Positions 20,259 to 30,368 of a stretch of DNA of 54,680 nt are shown piece after piece. Under the pieces are notes generated by a model that did not search any database, was not told the origin of the DNA, and was given only the letters and a program-made list of their open reading frames with translations. The translations under genes were made by a program, and so were the position numbers. Source of the stretch: Selenomonadales bacterium OttesenSCG-928-I06 (lineage in GTDB: Bacteria; Bacillota; Negativicutes; Sporomusales; Sporomusaceae); the NCBI GenBank assembly GCA_030266395.1, contig JAJDHX010000004.1, positions 1 through 54,680 of the forward strand, in the 5' to 3' direction. Numbering within the stretch: position 1 is the first letter of the stretch; every line of letters begins with the position of its first letter.

Positions 20259-21203
20259 ATGAAAGGCTTAGCTAAACTATTTGGTATTAAATCTAAAGAA
20301 GAGCCACAACAAAATGAATACATATCAGATGCAGATAACAGCCAAGCTAACCAAGAAAGCTCTTTGGCATCTACAACAGAGCCTGTGAGCGAAACAGAAA
20401 AAGATCAATCTATTTCTGTTCTAACCTCTGCCATTGTACCTAACCCTTTTCAACCTCGCAAAGTTTTTACTGATGAAAACTTGCAGGAACTTGCGGCATC
20501 AATCAAAGAATTTGGTATATTACAACCCCTAATTGTAAGAAAACATGGCACTGCTTATCAACTTATTGCAGGCGAAAGACGCCTTAGAGCAGCTACAATC
20601 GCTGGTCTTTCTCTAGTTCCTGTCATTGTTAAAGATATAAACGAACAAGAAATGGCTGAAATAGCCATGATAGAAAATCTGCAAAGAGAAGATTTAAATT
20701 ACTGGGAAGAAGCAGAAGGATTGCTTAAACTCACAGAAACATTTAATTTCACCCAAGAACAATTAGCAAAAAGAATTGGCAGAAACCAATCTACAATAGC
20801 TAATAAATTGCGTTTATTAAAACTTGCACCAAAAGTTAAAAGTGAACTTTATAATAACAATTTAAGCGAAAGACATGCCAGAGCTCTTCTAAAACTCAAT
20901 GATGAAAATATTCAATTGGAAGTTTTAAACTCTGTCATAAAAAATAATTTAAATGTCAGACAAACAGAAGATCTTATTGAAACATATTTAAAAAATGCAT
21001 TAGCAGAAAAAGAAGAGCCTGAAAAAAACAAGCAAAATTTTAGAAAAATCGTAAAAGATGTTCGCATTTTTTTAAATACTATTAACAGTGTTGCAACTCA
21101 AATGAAGAAAAGCGGTTTGAAGATTAAATATGATCAACAAATTGAAGATGATTATGTAATTATAACTATGAAAGTTAAAAATGATAAAGCAATTTCTAAA
21201 TAA
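20259..21203 (+). CDS. noc: Nucleoid occlusion protein Noc (ParB family)
   Basis: IVPNPFQPRKVF, LIAGERRLRAA, MIENLQREDLNYWEEAEG, GRNQSTIANKLRLLKL, LNVRQTEDLIE; N-terminal FGIKSKE-type amphipathic segment; location after rsmG. Confidence 0.85.
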   Translation: MKGLAKLFGIKSKEEPQQNEYISDADNSQANQESSLASTTEPVSETEKDQSISVLTSAIVPNPFQPRKVFTDENLQELAASIKEFGILQPLIVRKHGTAYQLIAGERRLRAATIAGLSLVPVIVKDINEQEMAEIAMIENLQREDLNYWEEAEGLLKLTETFNFTQEQLAKRIGRNQSTIANKLRLLKLAPKVKSELYNNNLSERHARALLKLNDENIQLEVLNSVIKNNLNVRQTEDLIETYLKNALAEKEEPEKNKQNFRKIVKDVRIFLNTINSVATQMKKSGLKIKYDQQIEDDYVIITMKVKNDKAISK

Positions 21204-21218
21204 ACCTGTTATAACTAA

Positions 21219-21260
21219 AAAAAGTCTGGATTTAGAGAACTCTAAACCTAGACTTTTATT
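21219..21260. terminator. Bidirectional terminator between noc and the alkylation repair gene
   Basis: AAAAGTCTGGATTTAGA-GAAC-TCTAAACCTAGACTTTT. Confidence 0.8.
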
Positions 21261-21264
21261 TTTT

Positions 21265-21960
21265 TCAGCGCCGTCTCATTTGCGAAACTAATTCTTTATC
21301 TGCTTTTTCCACTCTATATGACTCTATTATCTTCTGAATACTTTTATTATGTGTAAATTTATCCAAATTATTATTCTTTAAAAATTCCAAAGTTAAATCT
21401 GGAAATTTAACATAACAAACTGATATTGCCCAGGCAATAGCCATTTTAGCATAATAATCTTCATGATTAACTTTATTTAAAATCTCCAAAACTTTTTTTA
21501 TGTATTCTTCCTCAATATAAAAACTTAAAAACATTACAATCGCAAATCGAACTTCAAACTCTTTGTCAGAAGAAAAATATTTCTTTAGAAAATTAAAGAC
21601 AATTTCTTTATTTTCTTTAGCAAATTTAAGACCTGTAACAAATATATCACAAACTGCCCAATTATTAATTTTAGGAACAAAGCTATCTATATAATTTAAC
21701 CTCTCATCTACAGACATTTTCGCATATCCTATAACCATGCCTTCAAGCATTATCTCTTCAAAATATTTATTGCGTACATTTTGCAAATAAGTCTGCCAAT
21801 CTCCTTTGGCAAGTTCTTTTGCCATTTTGCGTAATAAAGGAATTTTAACACCTAAAACATTTCCGGCGTTTGGGGTAAGAGAACTTGTGAATTTTTTATG
21901 TTTTTCCTCTGAAAACACAGAAAGTTTTGCAAAAATTTCATCATTTAAATCTTTTTTCAT
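21265..21960 (-). CDS. DNA alkylation repair protein (AlkD-like HEAT repeat)
   Basis: YIDSFVPKINNWAVCDIFV...FEVRFAIVMFLSFYI...YAKMAIAWAISVCYVKFP. Confidence 0.88.
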   Translation of the reverse strand: MKKDLNDEIFAKLSVFSEEKHKKFTSSLTPNAGNVLGVKIPLLRKMAKELAKGDWQTYLQNVRNKYFEEIMLEGMVIGYAKMSVDERLNYIDSFVPKINNWAVCDIFVTGLKFAKENKEIVFNFLKKYFSSDKEFEVRFAIVMFLSFYIEEEYIKKVLEILNKVNHEDYYAKMAIAWAISVCYVKFPDLTLEFLKNNNLDKFTHNKSIQKIIESYRVEKADKELVSQMRRR

Positions 21961-21987
21961 AAAATTCTCCTCCCATTATAGCTGCAA

Positions 21988-22821
21988 TTACTTCTTGTAA
22001 AGACTTCTTAAAAGAGCGATTTCTTTGCCATAGCCTTCTACATCATTTGGAGTTTCTAATATAAATATACAATCTTTCAATTTGGGATGATTAATTACAT
22101 TTACGATAGGATCCAACCCTAAAAATCCTTCCCCGATTTTTTGATGGCGATCCTTCTTGCTGCCAATTTGATTCATGCTATCATTTAAATGAATAAAATG
22201 AAGTCTTTCTAAACCAATTACTGCATCAAATTCACGAACAACTTCATCAAGGTTATTTATAATATCATACCCTGCATCATAAATATGACAAGTATCTAAA
22301 CAAACACCCAGTTTTTCTTTTAAATGAACTCTATCTATGATTTCTTTTATTTCTTCAAACTTACTGCCAACTTCCGACCCTTTGCCTGACATTGTTTCTA
22401 ATAAAACAGTAGTTGTTTGTTCCTCAGTTAATATCTCATTAAGCAAATCTACTATATGATTTATTCCTTCTTCTACACCTTGTCCAACATGATTCCCTGG
22501 ATGAAAATTGTAAAAGTTATATGGAACATATTCCATTCTCATTAAATCATCTTTCATAGTCATTAACGCAAACTCTCTTATTCTTTTATCGCTAGAGCAA
22601 GCATTAAGAGTATATGGTGCATGAGCAAGAATAGGTCTGAACTTTTCTTTTTTAAATATATCTAAAAATTTTTCTATATCTTTACTATCTAAATCTTTAG
22701 CTTTACTTCCTCTAGGATTACGAGTAAAAAATTGAAATGTATTAGCATCTATACTAATAGCCTCTTGAATCATACTTTCAAAACCTTTGGAAGAAGATAG
22801 ATGACAACCTATATTAAGCAT
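21988..22821 (-). CDS. nfo: Deoxyribonuclease IV (endonuclease IV)
   Basis: AP endonuclease 2 motifs: [64 protein letters not shown]. Confidence 0.96.
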   Translation of the reverse strand: MLNIGCHLSSSKGFESMIQEAISIDANTFQFFTRNPRGSKAKDLDSKDIEKFLDIFKKEKFRPILAHAPYTLNACSSDKRIREFALMTMKDDLMRMEYVPYNFYNFHPGNHVGQGVEEGINHIVDLLNEILTEEQTTTVLLETMSGKGSEVGSKFEEIKEIIDRVHLKEKLGVCLDTCHIYDAGYDIINNLDEVVREFDAVIGLERLHFIHLNDSMNQIGSKKDRHQKIGEGFLGLDPIVNVINHPKLKDCIFILETPNDVEGYGKEIALLRSLYKK

Positions 22822-22833
22822 AATGTACCTCTT

Positions 22834-23271
22834 TTAATATTTTATATTTCTGGATTTTTGTTTATCTTTTTGAAGTAAAAACTCATAAAAATCTTGTAAC
22901 TCTTTTTTAGATTCTTTACTTAATTCGTTGTTTTGCAACATATATTCCAAGTCTGATTCTGTGCAAACATCTTCTGCATCATAATTAGTTTCTTTCTCAA
23001 AAACATAATTAGGAACTGGTTTTTTATCATAAGAAACTTTTTTGGCAGAAGCACTAAATAATCCTGCTGCATCTTCAACTGTTAAATCAAAGTAATCCAA
23101 CAACGCATCAATAAGATTAATAGTTAAATTAGTTCTTACATTTAACTCTATCATACTTATATATGCTGCTGAGACCCTTACATTATACTTGCTTCTAATA
23201 ACATCAGCCAAACTGCCCTGACTCATTTTTCTCTCTTCTCTATTTTTCTTAATTATATTTCCGAAGTTCAT
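22834..23271 (-). CDS. XRE-family HTH transcriptional regulator
   Basis: MNFGNIIKKNREERKMSQGSLADVIR...SAAYISMIE; AAGGAG RBS supports the start at 23271 rather than 23295. Confidence 0.85.
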   Translation of the reverse strand: MNFGNIIKKNREERKMSQGSLADVIRSKYNVRVSAAYISMIELNVRTNLTINLIDALLDYFDLTVEDAAGLFSASAKKVSYDKKPVPNYVFEKETNYDAEDVCTESDLEYMLQNNELSKESKKELQDFYEFLLQKDKQKSRNIKY

Positions 23272-23538
23272 AATATTCTCCTTCAAAAAAATCACTACAT
23301 AATTTTACTATTTTTTTTATATAAGATAACTCCTTTTAACTGTAGGTAAAATTTATTAGATTTATTAACTGGTAGTTTTTTGGAAATATTCGTTCTTCTA
23401 ATATATCCTCTTTATGTATGAATTTTATATTTTATTGAAAAAATATTTATGATAGCTAAATTGTTTGCAAGCAAATTAAAATTAAAGTAGAATATAGATA
23501 AATATTTTCATATTACTAAAATATGTAAGGACTAAAAA

Positions 23539-24426
23539 ATGCAAAAAAACGACATTTTATCTATAAAAGCTTATGCTAAAATTAACTTAGCTATAGATGT
23601 TATTAGAAAAAGACCTGATAACTACCATGAAGTAAAGATGATTATGCAATCAATAGATTTATTTGATATAATAAATCTAAAAGATTATGATAATGATATT
23701 AAAATAACCTCTGAGAATAAAGACGTCCCTTTAGATGAAACTAATTTAGCTTATAAAGCAGCTCAGATTCTAAAAGAATATACAAACATCTCTCAAGGTG
23801 TTCAGATAAACATTGATAAAAAAATTCCTATTGCAGCCGGACTTGCCGGAGGAAGTGCCGATGCAGCAGCTGTTCTCATAGGATTAAACAAACTTTGGAA
23901 TCTTAACCTTGATCTAGACATACTTATGAAACTTGGGGCAACGCTCGGCTCAGATGTTCCTTTTTGTTTAAAAGGCGGAACTATACTGGCAACAGGACGA
24001 GGAGAAATCCTTACACCTCTAAACAATTTACCAGACCTTTTTGTTATTTTGGTAAAACCAAAATTTGATGTTTCTACAGCTTGGGTATATAACAATTTTG
24101 CCAGAAATAAAGTTAAAAAAACACCTAATATAGAAAACATGATTATAGGTTTAAAAGAAAACAACATAACTAAAATAGTTGAAAACTCAGCAAATGTTCT
24201 TGAATCTGTAACTATAGAAAAATATCCTGAAATTGAAAAAATTAAAGAAATTCTAAATAATGAAGAATCTTTACTAACTCTAATGTCTGGCAGCGGACCA
24301 ACAGTCTTTGCCTTGATTGACAATTTGGCAAAAGCAACCGCGATTGTTGAACAACTTAAATCTAAAGCAGATTTTAATCACGAAATATTCTTAGTAAAGA
24401 CTACAAAAAGAGGATATTTTATCTAA
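23539..24426 (+). CDS. ispE: 4-diphosphocytidyl-2-C-methyl-D-erythritol kinase
   Basis: AYAKINLAIDVIRKRPDNYHEV, IPIAAGLAGGSADAAAVL, LMSGSGPTVFAL. Confidence 0.97.
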   Translation: MQKNDILSIKAYAKINLAIDVIRKRPDNYHEVKMIMQSIDLFDIINLKDYDNDIKITSENKDVPLDETNLAYKAAQILKEYTNISQGVQINIDKKIPIAAGLAGGSADAAAVLIGLNKLWNLNLDLDILMKLGATLGSDVPFCLKGGTILATGRGEILTPLNNLPDLFVILVKPKFDVSTAWVYNNFARNKVKKTPNIENMIIGLKENNITKIVENSANVLESVTIEKYPEIEKIKEILNNEESLLTLMSGSGPTVFALIDNLAKATAIVEQLKSKADFNHEIFLVKTTKRGYFI

Positions 24427-24456
24427 TCACTGTTTCTAAATTAAAAGGAGATAAAT

Positions 24457-25221
24457 ATGCTTGATGCTGTTATTGTAGCAGGCGGAAAAAACAATAGTTT
24501 TTTAAGCACAGATTATAAAGAGCCGTATGAAGCTTTAATTAAAATAAATGACATACATATGATCTCTTTTGTAGCTGATGCCCTATATAAAAGTCAATAC
24601 ATAAAAAAGATAATAATAGCTGGTCCCAAAACAGAATTATCTAAATGCATTTTACCACCTTCAACCATAATAGTGGAAGGTGGCGAAACAATTATAGAAA
24701 CCACAAAACGTGCAGTTGACATACTCAACCATAATGAAAGATTTCTGGTAGCCGCAACAGACATCCCATTTTTAACTGTTGAAGCAATAAATGATTTCAT
24801 CATGCAATGTTCAACCAAAACAGCTGATCTCTTCTATCCAATAATAACAAAAGAAGTCTTTGAATCTAAGTTTCCAGGCAACAAAAGAACTTATGCCACT
24901 TTAAAAGAAGGCATATTTACCGGCGGAAATATTTTTATAATGAAACCGGCAGTAGTTAATGAATGCTCGGCTATAGCTGAACAAATGATTTCCAACAGAA
25001 AAAGTGTATTCAGGCTTTGCTCTCTTTTAGGTTGGAACTTTGTAATAAAATTTTGTTTAAAAATACTTAAAATAGAAGAAGTTGAAAAAAGAGTAAGTGA
25101 GCTGCTCAATGCTAAAGGTAGCGCTATAATCTCTAACTATCCTGAACTTGGAATAGATGTAGACAAACCTAGTGATTTGGATTTCGCTAGAAGTATACTC
25201 AAAAATAAAAACTTATTATAA
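24457..25221 (+). CDS. MobA-like nucleotidyltransferase family protein
   Basis: LDAVIVAGGKNN..., KPYEALIKIND-type substrate loop, FLVAATDIPFLT; RBS AAAGGAG. Confidence 0.75.
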   Translation: MLDAVIVAGGKNNSFLSTDYKEPYEALIKINDIHMISFVADALYKSQYIKKIIIAGPKTELSKCILPPSTIIVEGGETIIETTKRAVDILNHNERFLVAATDIPFLTVEAINDFIMQCSTKTADLFYPIITKEVFESKFPGNKRTYATLKEGIFTGGNIFIMKPAVVNECSAIAEQMISNRKSVFRLCSLLGWNFVIKFCLKILKIEEVEKRVSELLNAKGSAIISNYPELGIDVDKPSDLDFARSILKNKNLL

Positions 25222-25265
25222 AATACCTCTTAAACTTCTTAAATAATAAATTAATGGAGGTCCAT

Positions 25266-26504
25266 ATGTCTTTAACTAAAAACAAATTTGATTTATCTTT
25301 AAAAGATATTAAAGAAGCTTCTTTTCTAATGAAAAATGCAATTCATTATACAGCTCTTGAATCCAGCAGAACTTTTAGTGAAATTACTGGTGTAAATACA
25401 TACTTAAAGTTAGAAAATTTGCAGAAAACCGGTTCATTTAAAATAAGAGGAGCTTATTGTAAAATCAATTCTCTTTCAGAAGCAGAAAAAAACAAAGGTG
25501 TTATTGCAGCTTCTGCTGGAAATCATGCCCAGGGAGTGGCGTACGCTGCAAACTTAGCTAACATCCCCTCCATTATTGTCATGCCTCAAGATGCTCCTTT
25601 AGCAAAAATTGCCGCTACAAAAAGTTATGGAGCTGAAGTTATATTACAAGGTCATGTTTATGACGAAGCATACCAAAAAGCTAAAGAAATTCAAAAAGAA
25701 AAAGACATGACATATATTCATGCCTTTAATGATCCTCATGTTATAGCTGGACAAGGTACTATCGGTCTTGAAATATTGGAACAACTAGAAGATATCGATT
25801 CTATAATAGTTCCTGTAGGCGGCGGCGGATTATTAGCAGGTGTTGCTTTAGCTGTAAAAGAAATTAAACCTAGTATAAAAATATATGGGGTGCAATCTAA
25901 AGGCGCCCAAGCAATGTATTTATCCAAAAAGAATTCCACTCTTACCAGTTCTGAAATAACAGATACATTTGCAGACGGTATTTTAGTAGAATCTCCTGGT
26001 GATCTAACTTTTGAAATTATCAATAAATATGTAGATGATATCCAAATAGTAGATGATGAAGAAATAGCCAGAGCTATTTTGATGCTTTTAGAACGCAGCA
26101 AACTTATGGTAGAAGGCGCTGGAGCTGTAAGTTTGGCAGCACTTATTCACAATAAATTCTCTTTAAAAGGAAATGTAGCTTGCATAATATCTGGAGGTAA
26201 TGTTGATGTCAACTTTATTTCAAGAATTATAGAAAGAGGATTAGTGCGTTCTGGCAGAAGAGTTTGTCTACCTACTATAGTTCCAGATAGACCTGGCAGT
26301 TTGCAAACATTACTTGCGATAATTGCAAAATTACAAGCAAATGTATTAAGTATTTCTTTAGACAGACTTGGCAGAAACGTTCCAATAGGTCATGCCTTTG
26401 TTTTAGTTAGACTTGAAACAAAAGATGCTAAACATACCCAAGAAATTTTTGACCATCTTAAAAACTGCGGTTATAGCATAGATATCGACAATTCTTGTAG
26501 TTGA
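25266..26504 (+). CDS. ilvA: Threonine ammonia-lyase (biosynthetic, ACT domain)
   Basis: ENLQKTGSFKIRGA (PLP Lys), ASAGNHAQGVAYAA, VPVGGGGLLAGVA, C-terminal ACT VPDRPGSLQTLLAII; GGAGG RBS before ATG 25266. Confidence 0.95.
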   Translation: MSLTKNKFDLSLKDIKEASFLMKNAIHYTALESSRTFSEITGVNTYLKLENLQKTGSFKIRGAYCKINSLSEAEKNKGVIAASAGNHAQGVAYAANLANIPSIIVMPQDAPLAKIAATKSYGAEVILQGHVYDEAYQKAKEIQKEKDMTYIHAFNDPHVIAGQGTIGLEILEQLEDIDSIIVPVGGGGLLAGVALAVKEIKPSIKIYGVQSKGAQAMYLSKKNSTLTSSEITDTFADGILVESPGDLTFEIINKYVDDIQIVDDEEIARAILMLLERSKLMVEGAGAVSLAALIHNKFSLKGNVACIISGGNVDVNFISRIIERGLVRSGRRVCLPTIVPDRPGSLQTLLAIIAKLQANVLSISLDRLGRNVPIGHAFVLVRLETKDAKHTQEIFDHLKNCGYSIDIDNSCS

Positions 26505-26510
26505 AAAATC

Positions 26511-26542
26511 AGATTCAAAAGAGTTAATTCTTTTGAATCTAT
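26511..26542 (+). terminator. Intrinsic terminator after ilvA
   Basis: AGATTCAAAAGA-GTTAA-TTCTTTTGAATCT then ATTTTATT. Confidence 0.75.
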
Positions 26543-26697
26543 TTTATTATAATAAAAGAACCTTATTCGGAGAAAATTATAATATATTAGAGAAAATTAT
26601 TTTTTATTTGTCTTTAAAAAGGAGATTTTATCTATATCTAGAATAATTTTCTTTATTGTTAAAGTTAAAAATTTTTACATTTTTTAGGAGTAAGCAA

Positions 26698-28068
26698 ATG
26701 ACAGAAAAAAACTTTCTATCTATAATTTTAGCTGCCGGTAAAGGTACCAGAATGAAATCCAAATTACCAAAAGCACTTCATGAAGTAGGCGGCAAGCCTA
26801 TGATACAACACGTTCTGGACGCAGCTAAAAATGCTCAAGCTAGCAAACAAATAGTTATTACTGGTTTTGAAGCAGACATGATTAAAGCTGCTGTTGGAAC
26901 TCAGGCTGAATGTGTTTTTCAAGAAGAACAATTAGGTACAGGTCATGCAGTTAAAACAGCTAAAGAAAAAATCAGTTCTTTTACTGGTTCAACAATTATG
27001 GTATTGTGTTGCGACACACCACTTTTAACAGATTCTCTTTTAGCTAAGTTATATGAACATCATATATCTTCAAATGCGAAAGCAACTATTCTAACAGCCC
27101 TTGCCCCAGACCCAACTGGATATGGCAGAATTATAAGAGATTCAAATGATCTTGTAAGCAAGATTGTAGAACATAAAGATGCTTCACCTCTTGAACTAAA
27201 AGTAAATGAAATAAACACAGGAATTTATTGTTTTGAAAAAATCGAATTGCTTGAAGCTCTTGATTCTTTAACTTGCGATAATGCAAACAAAGAATATTAT
27301 TTAACAGATGTTATAGAAATGTTTAAAAATAAAAATCTGCCTATAGTATCAATGATTTCCCCTTCTTTTGAAGAAACTCTTGGTATTAACTCCAGACTTC
27401 AACTTGCAGAAGCTGAGAAATTTTTTAATAGACGCAAATTGCTGTCTCTGTTAGATAATGGGGTTACTATCTTAGATTTAGACAGTGTATTTATCTCACC
27501 AGAAGCAATTATAGGTCAAGATACTATTATTCATCCCTTTACATTTATAGAAGGAAATACTGTTATAGGCTCTGATTGTGAAATTGGACCTAATACTAAA
27601 ATAGACAATAGCGTTATAGGTAATGGTGTATATATTTATTTCAGTTATTTAAACGAATGTAAAATCAAAAACAATGTCAAAGTAGGACCATATGTCCAAA
27701 TCAGACCTGACAGTGTTCTGGAAGACAACGCCAAAATAGGTAACTTTGTTGAAATAAAAAATTCTATTATAGGCGAAGATAGCAAAGTTCCTCATTTAAG
27801 TTATATTGGCGATACCGACCTTGGTAAAAAAGTTAATATTGGTTCAGGCACAATAACTGTAAATTATGACGGTAAAAATAAATCCAGAACAACAATTAAA
27901 GATATGGCATTTATAGGCTGTAATTGCAATCTTATAGCACCTGTTGTAATAGAAGAAGGTGCCTTCATTGGTGCAGGATCAACTATTACAAAAAATGTTC
28001 CTGCCTGGTCTTTAGCTGTAGAAAGATCAAATTTAAAATGTATAAAAGACTGGAGAAAACCTGAATAG
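26698..28068 (+). CDS. glmU: Bifunctional UDP-GlcNAc pyrophosphorylase / GlcN-1-P acetyltransferase
   Basis: LAAGKGTRMKSKLPKALHEVGGKPM, QLGTGHAV, LbetaH hexapeptides, TVNYDGKNKSRT; start 26698 with TAGGAG RBS. Confidence 0.97.
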   Translation: MTEKNFLSIILAAGKGTRMKSKLPKALHEVGGKPMIQHVLDAAKNAQASKQIVITGFEADMIKAAVGTQAECVFQEEQLGTGHAVKTAKEKISSFTGSTIMVLCCDTPLLTDSLLAKLYEHHISSNAKATILTALAPDPTGYGRIIRDSNDLVSKIVEHKDASPLELKVNEINTGIYCFEKIELLEALDSLTCDNANKEYYLTDVIEMFKNKNLPIVSMISPSFEETLGINSRLQLAEAEKFFNRRKLLSLLDNGVTILDLDSVFISPEAIIGQDTIIHPFTFIEGNTVIGSDCEIGPNTKIDNSVIGNGVYIYFSYLNECKIKNNVKVGPYVQIRPDSVLEDNAKIGNFVEIKNSIIGEDSKVPHLSYIGDTDLGKKVNIGSGTITVNYDGKNKSRTTIKDMAFIGCNCNLIAPVVIEEGAFIGAGSTITKNVPAWSLAVERSNLKCIKDWRKPE

Positions 28069-28245
28069 ACCTTTGTAAAACAAATTAGACTTGAAATTAA
28101 TCGTATAAAGGGCTATAATACGTTTGGAATAAAATTTAATTTTATCCAATATGCCACTTAATTTCATTTCAATAATTTTTCTTTTATCTTTAAAAGAAAA
28201 GTTGTTTTAAATAAAAGATTTTTATTTTAAGGGTAGAGGTGCAAA

Positions 28246-29202
28246 ATGAGAATAATCGAAAGCCACAAAAGGCTTAGACTGTTTAGTGGTAACGCAAATA
28301 TAGCTCTTGCTACAGAAGTTGCCGAATATTTAGATATAAAACTCGGCAATGCTTTTGTCGGCAAGTTTAATAATGATGAAATTCAGATATGTATAGAAGA
28401 AAGTGTAAGAGGTAGTGATGCATTCATTATCCAACCTACCTGTGCACCTGTAAGTGACAACATAATGGAGCTCCTAATTTTAATAGATGCTTTAAAAAGA
28501 GCTTCTGCCAGAACAATCACAGCAGTTGTTCCTTATTATGCCTATGGACGTCAAGACCGTAAAAGCAGAGGCAGAGAACCAATATCTGCTAAATTAATGG
28601 CAAATCTATTGACAACAGCAGGGGCAACAAGAGTTGTAACTATTGACTTACACGCACCTCAAATTCAAGGGTTTTTTGACATTCCAATGGACAACCTACC
28701 TGGTGTTCCTGTATTAGGTGATTATATATTAACTAAAAATCTTTCTGATATAGTTGTAGTAAGTCCTGATTTAGGCGGAGTTTCAAGAGCAAGAGAAATG
28801 GCAGATAGATTGCAAACTTCTATTGCTATTATAGAAAAAAGAAGACCACAACCAGGCGTAGCAGAAGTTATGAATATAATCGGAGATGTTAAAGGAAAAA
28901 CTGCAGTAATCGTAGATGATATGGTAGACACTGCCGGTTCATTAACAGAGGGAGCTAAAATACTAACTGAGTATGGTGCTAAAGAAATTTATGCTTGTTG
29001 TACTCATCCGGTTCTAAGTTATCCAGCTGTAGAACGTCTAGCTAACTCAACCTTTACTGAAATAGTTGTAACAAATACACTTCCAATTCCGCCAGAAAAA
29101 CAATTACCTAATTTAAAAGTTTTATCTGTAGCTTCTTTAATAGGGGAAGCTGTCATTAGAATATTTGGTGAACTTTCTATTAGTAAGCTATTTGATAATT
29201 AA
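28246..29202 (+). CDS. prs: Ribose-phosphate pyrophosphokinase
   Basis: LFSGNANIALATEVAEYL, YYAYGRQDRKSRGREPISAKL, VVIVDDMVDTAGSL-type PRPP site (AVIVDDMVDTAGSL). Confidence 0.97.
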   Translation: MRIIESHKRLRLFSGNANIALATEVAEYLDIKLGNAFVGKFNNDEIQICIEESVRGSDAFIIQPTCAPVSDNIMELLILIDALKRASARTITAVVPYYAYGRQDRKSRGREPISAKLMANLLTTAGATRVVTIDLHAPQIQGFFDIPMDNLPGVPVLGDYILTKNLSDIVVVSPDLGGVSRAREMADRLQTSIAIIEKRRPQPGVAEVMNIIGDVKGKTAVIVDDMVDTAGSLTEGAKILTEYGAKEIYACCTHPVLSYPAVERLANSTFTEIVVTNTLPIPPEKQLPNLKVLSVASLIGEAVIRIFGELSISKLFDN

Positions 29203-29224
29203 AAAATTTTTTATGAAATAATTT

Positions 29225-29257
29225 AAAGACTTAAACGCTAAACGTTTAAGTCTTTTT
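29225..29257 (+). terminator. Intrinsic terminator after prs
   Basis: AAAGACTTAAACG-CTAAA-CGTTTAAGTCTTTTT. Confidence 0.88.
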
Positions 29258-29413
29258 ATAATTCTAAAAAGATATTGACTCATATATTTAAAATTCAAGA
29301 ATATAATTTTTTAATGATTGTCTCGATTTTTATATTTAAATAAAATTTTTTCTATGTTAAAATGATTTGGTAAAGTTTAAAAATTCGATATTCAATAAAA
29401 ATTGAGGTTTTCT

Positions 29414-30211
29414 ATGTTTAAAACTGTAACTTTTAAAAGTTTTTTATTTGCAATATGGGCAATTATTTTAACTAATATTTTTTTGCATCAATTTGGTAAT
29501 TTTACCATTAGCAATGCTTTTTTTATTAGTATCATACTAGTAGCAGGCATTATTTTGCTGTTTAGAACTATCAGAAAAAAAATGATGTCACGCAGAATAA
29601 TATCTTCTGGCATTAAAGGTAAAAAAACTGCTGCACTTACTTTTGATGATGGACCTTATTCCCCTTACACAGAACAAATTTTAGATTTACTTAAAGAAAA
29701 AAACGTTAAAGCTACTTTTTTTGTTTTAGGTTATCATGCTGAAAGAAATCCAGAAATAATAAAAAGAATAGTCAGCGAAGGACATCAACTAGGAAATCAC
29801 TCATACACTCATCTCAACTTTAAAAAAATTACCAGAGAAAAAGTAATAGAAGAGATAAATACCACTAATAAGATTTTATTTGAAATTACTGGTCAAAACA
29901 TCAAAATTATGCGACCTCCTTATGGGGGCAAAAATCTTAATGTTCTTGACACAATTGAGAATTTAGGCTTTAAAGTAGTTCTTTGGTCTGCTGCTGGTCA
30001 AGATTGGGCTAACCATGGTGTAAATAAAACTGTAGAAAAAACACTGAGAGAATTTAAAGATGGCGGAATTATCTTGCTACATGATGGCGACTCTTTAGAA
30101 CCAAAAGAACCAAGAGAACAAACAATAGAGATCACCAAAACATTAATAGATAGACTTACTGCTGAAGGATATTCATTCTTAACAATTGATGAATTATTAG
30201 CATTAAATTAG
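29414..30211 (+). CDS. Polysaccharide deacetylase (NodB domain), membrane-anchored
   Basis: N-terminal TM segments; LTFDDGPYSPYTEQIL, GNHSYTHLNF, RPPYGG, LLHDGD. Confidence 0.92.
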   Translation: MFKTVTFKSFLFAIWAIILTNIFLHQFGNFTISNAFFISIILVAGIILLFRTIRKKMMSRRIISSGIKGKKTAALTFDDGPYSPYTEQILDLLKEKNVKATFFVLGYHAERNPEIIKRIVSEGHQLGNHSYTHLNFKKITREKVIEEINTTNKILFEITGQNIKIMRPPYGGKNLNVLDTIENLGFKVVLWSAAGQDWANHGVNKTVEKTLREFKDGGIILLHDGDSLEPKEPREQTIEITKTLIDRLTAEGYSFLTIDELLALN

Positions 30212-30368
30212 GTTTACTATAACAAAATCTTTCAAGTTGTTTACTGGTAAGTTATTTGATATAATGAATATTGTTATTATAAAAAGTTGAGGCTTAGACA
30301 TAGAAAGTGTTTAAGCCACTTAAATTTATTTAGGATATATTCCCTAGAAAAGAGAAGGGTATTTTCAT

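Noticed and set aside
23802-24323. Minus-strand ORF of 173 aa within ispE
   Set aside because: Antisense shadow of ispE; no RBS or domain.
25736-26101. Minus-strand ORF of 121 aa within ilvA
   Set aside because: Antisense shadow of ilvA.
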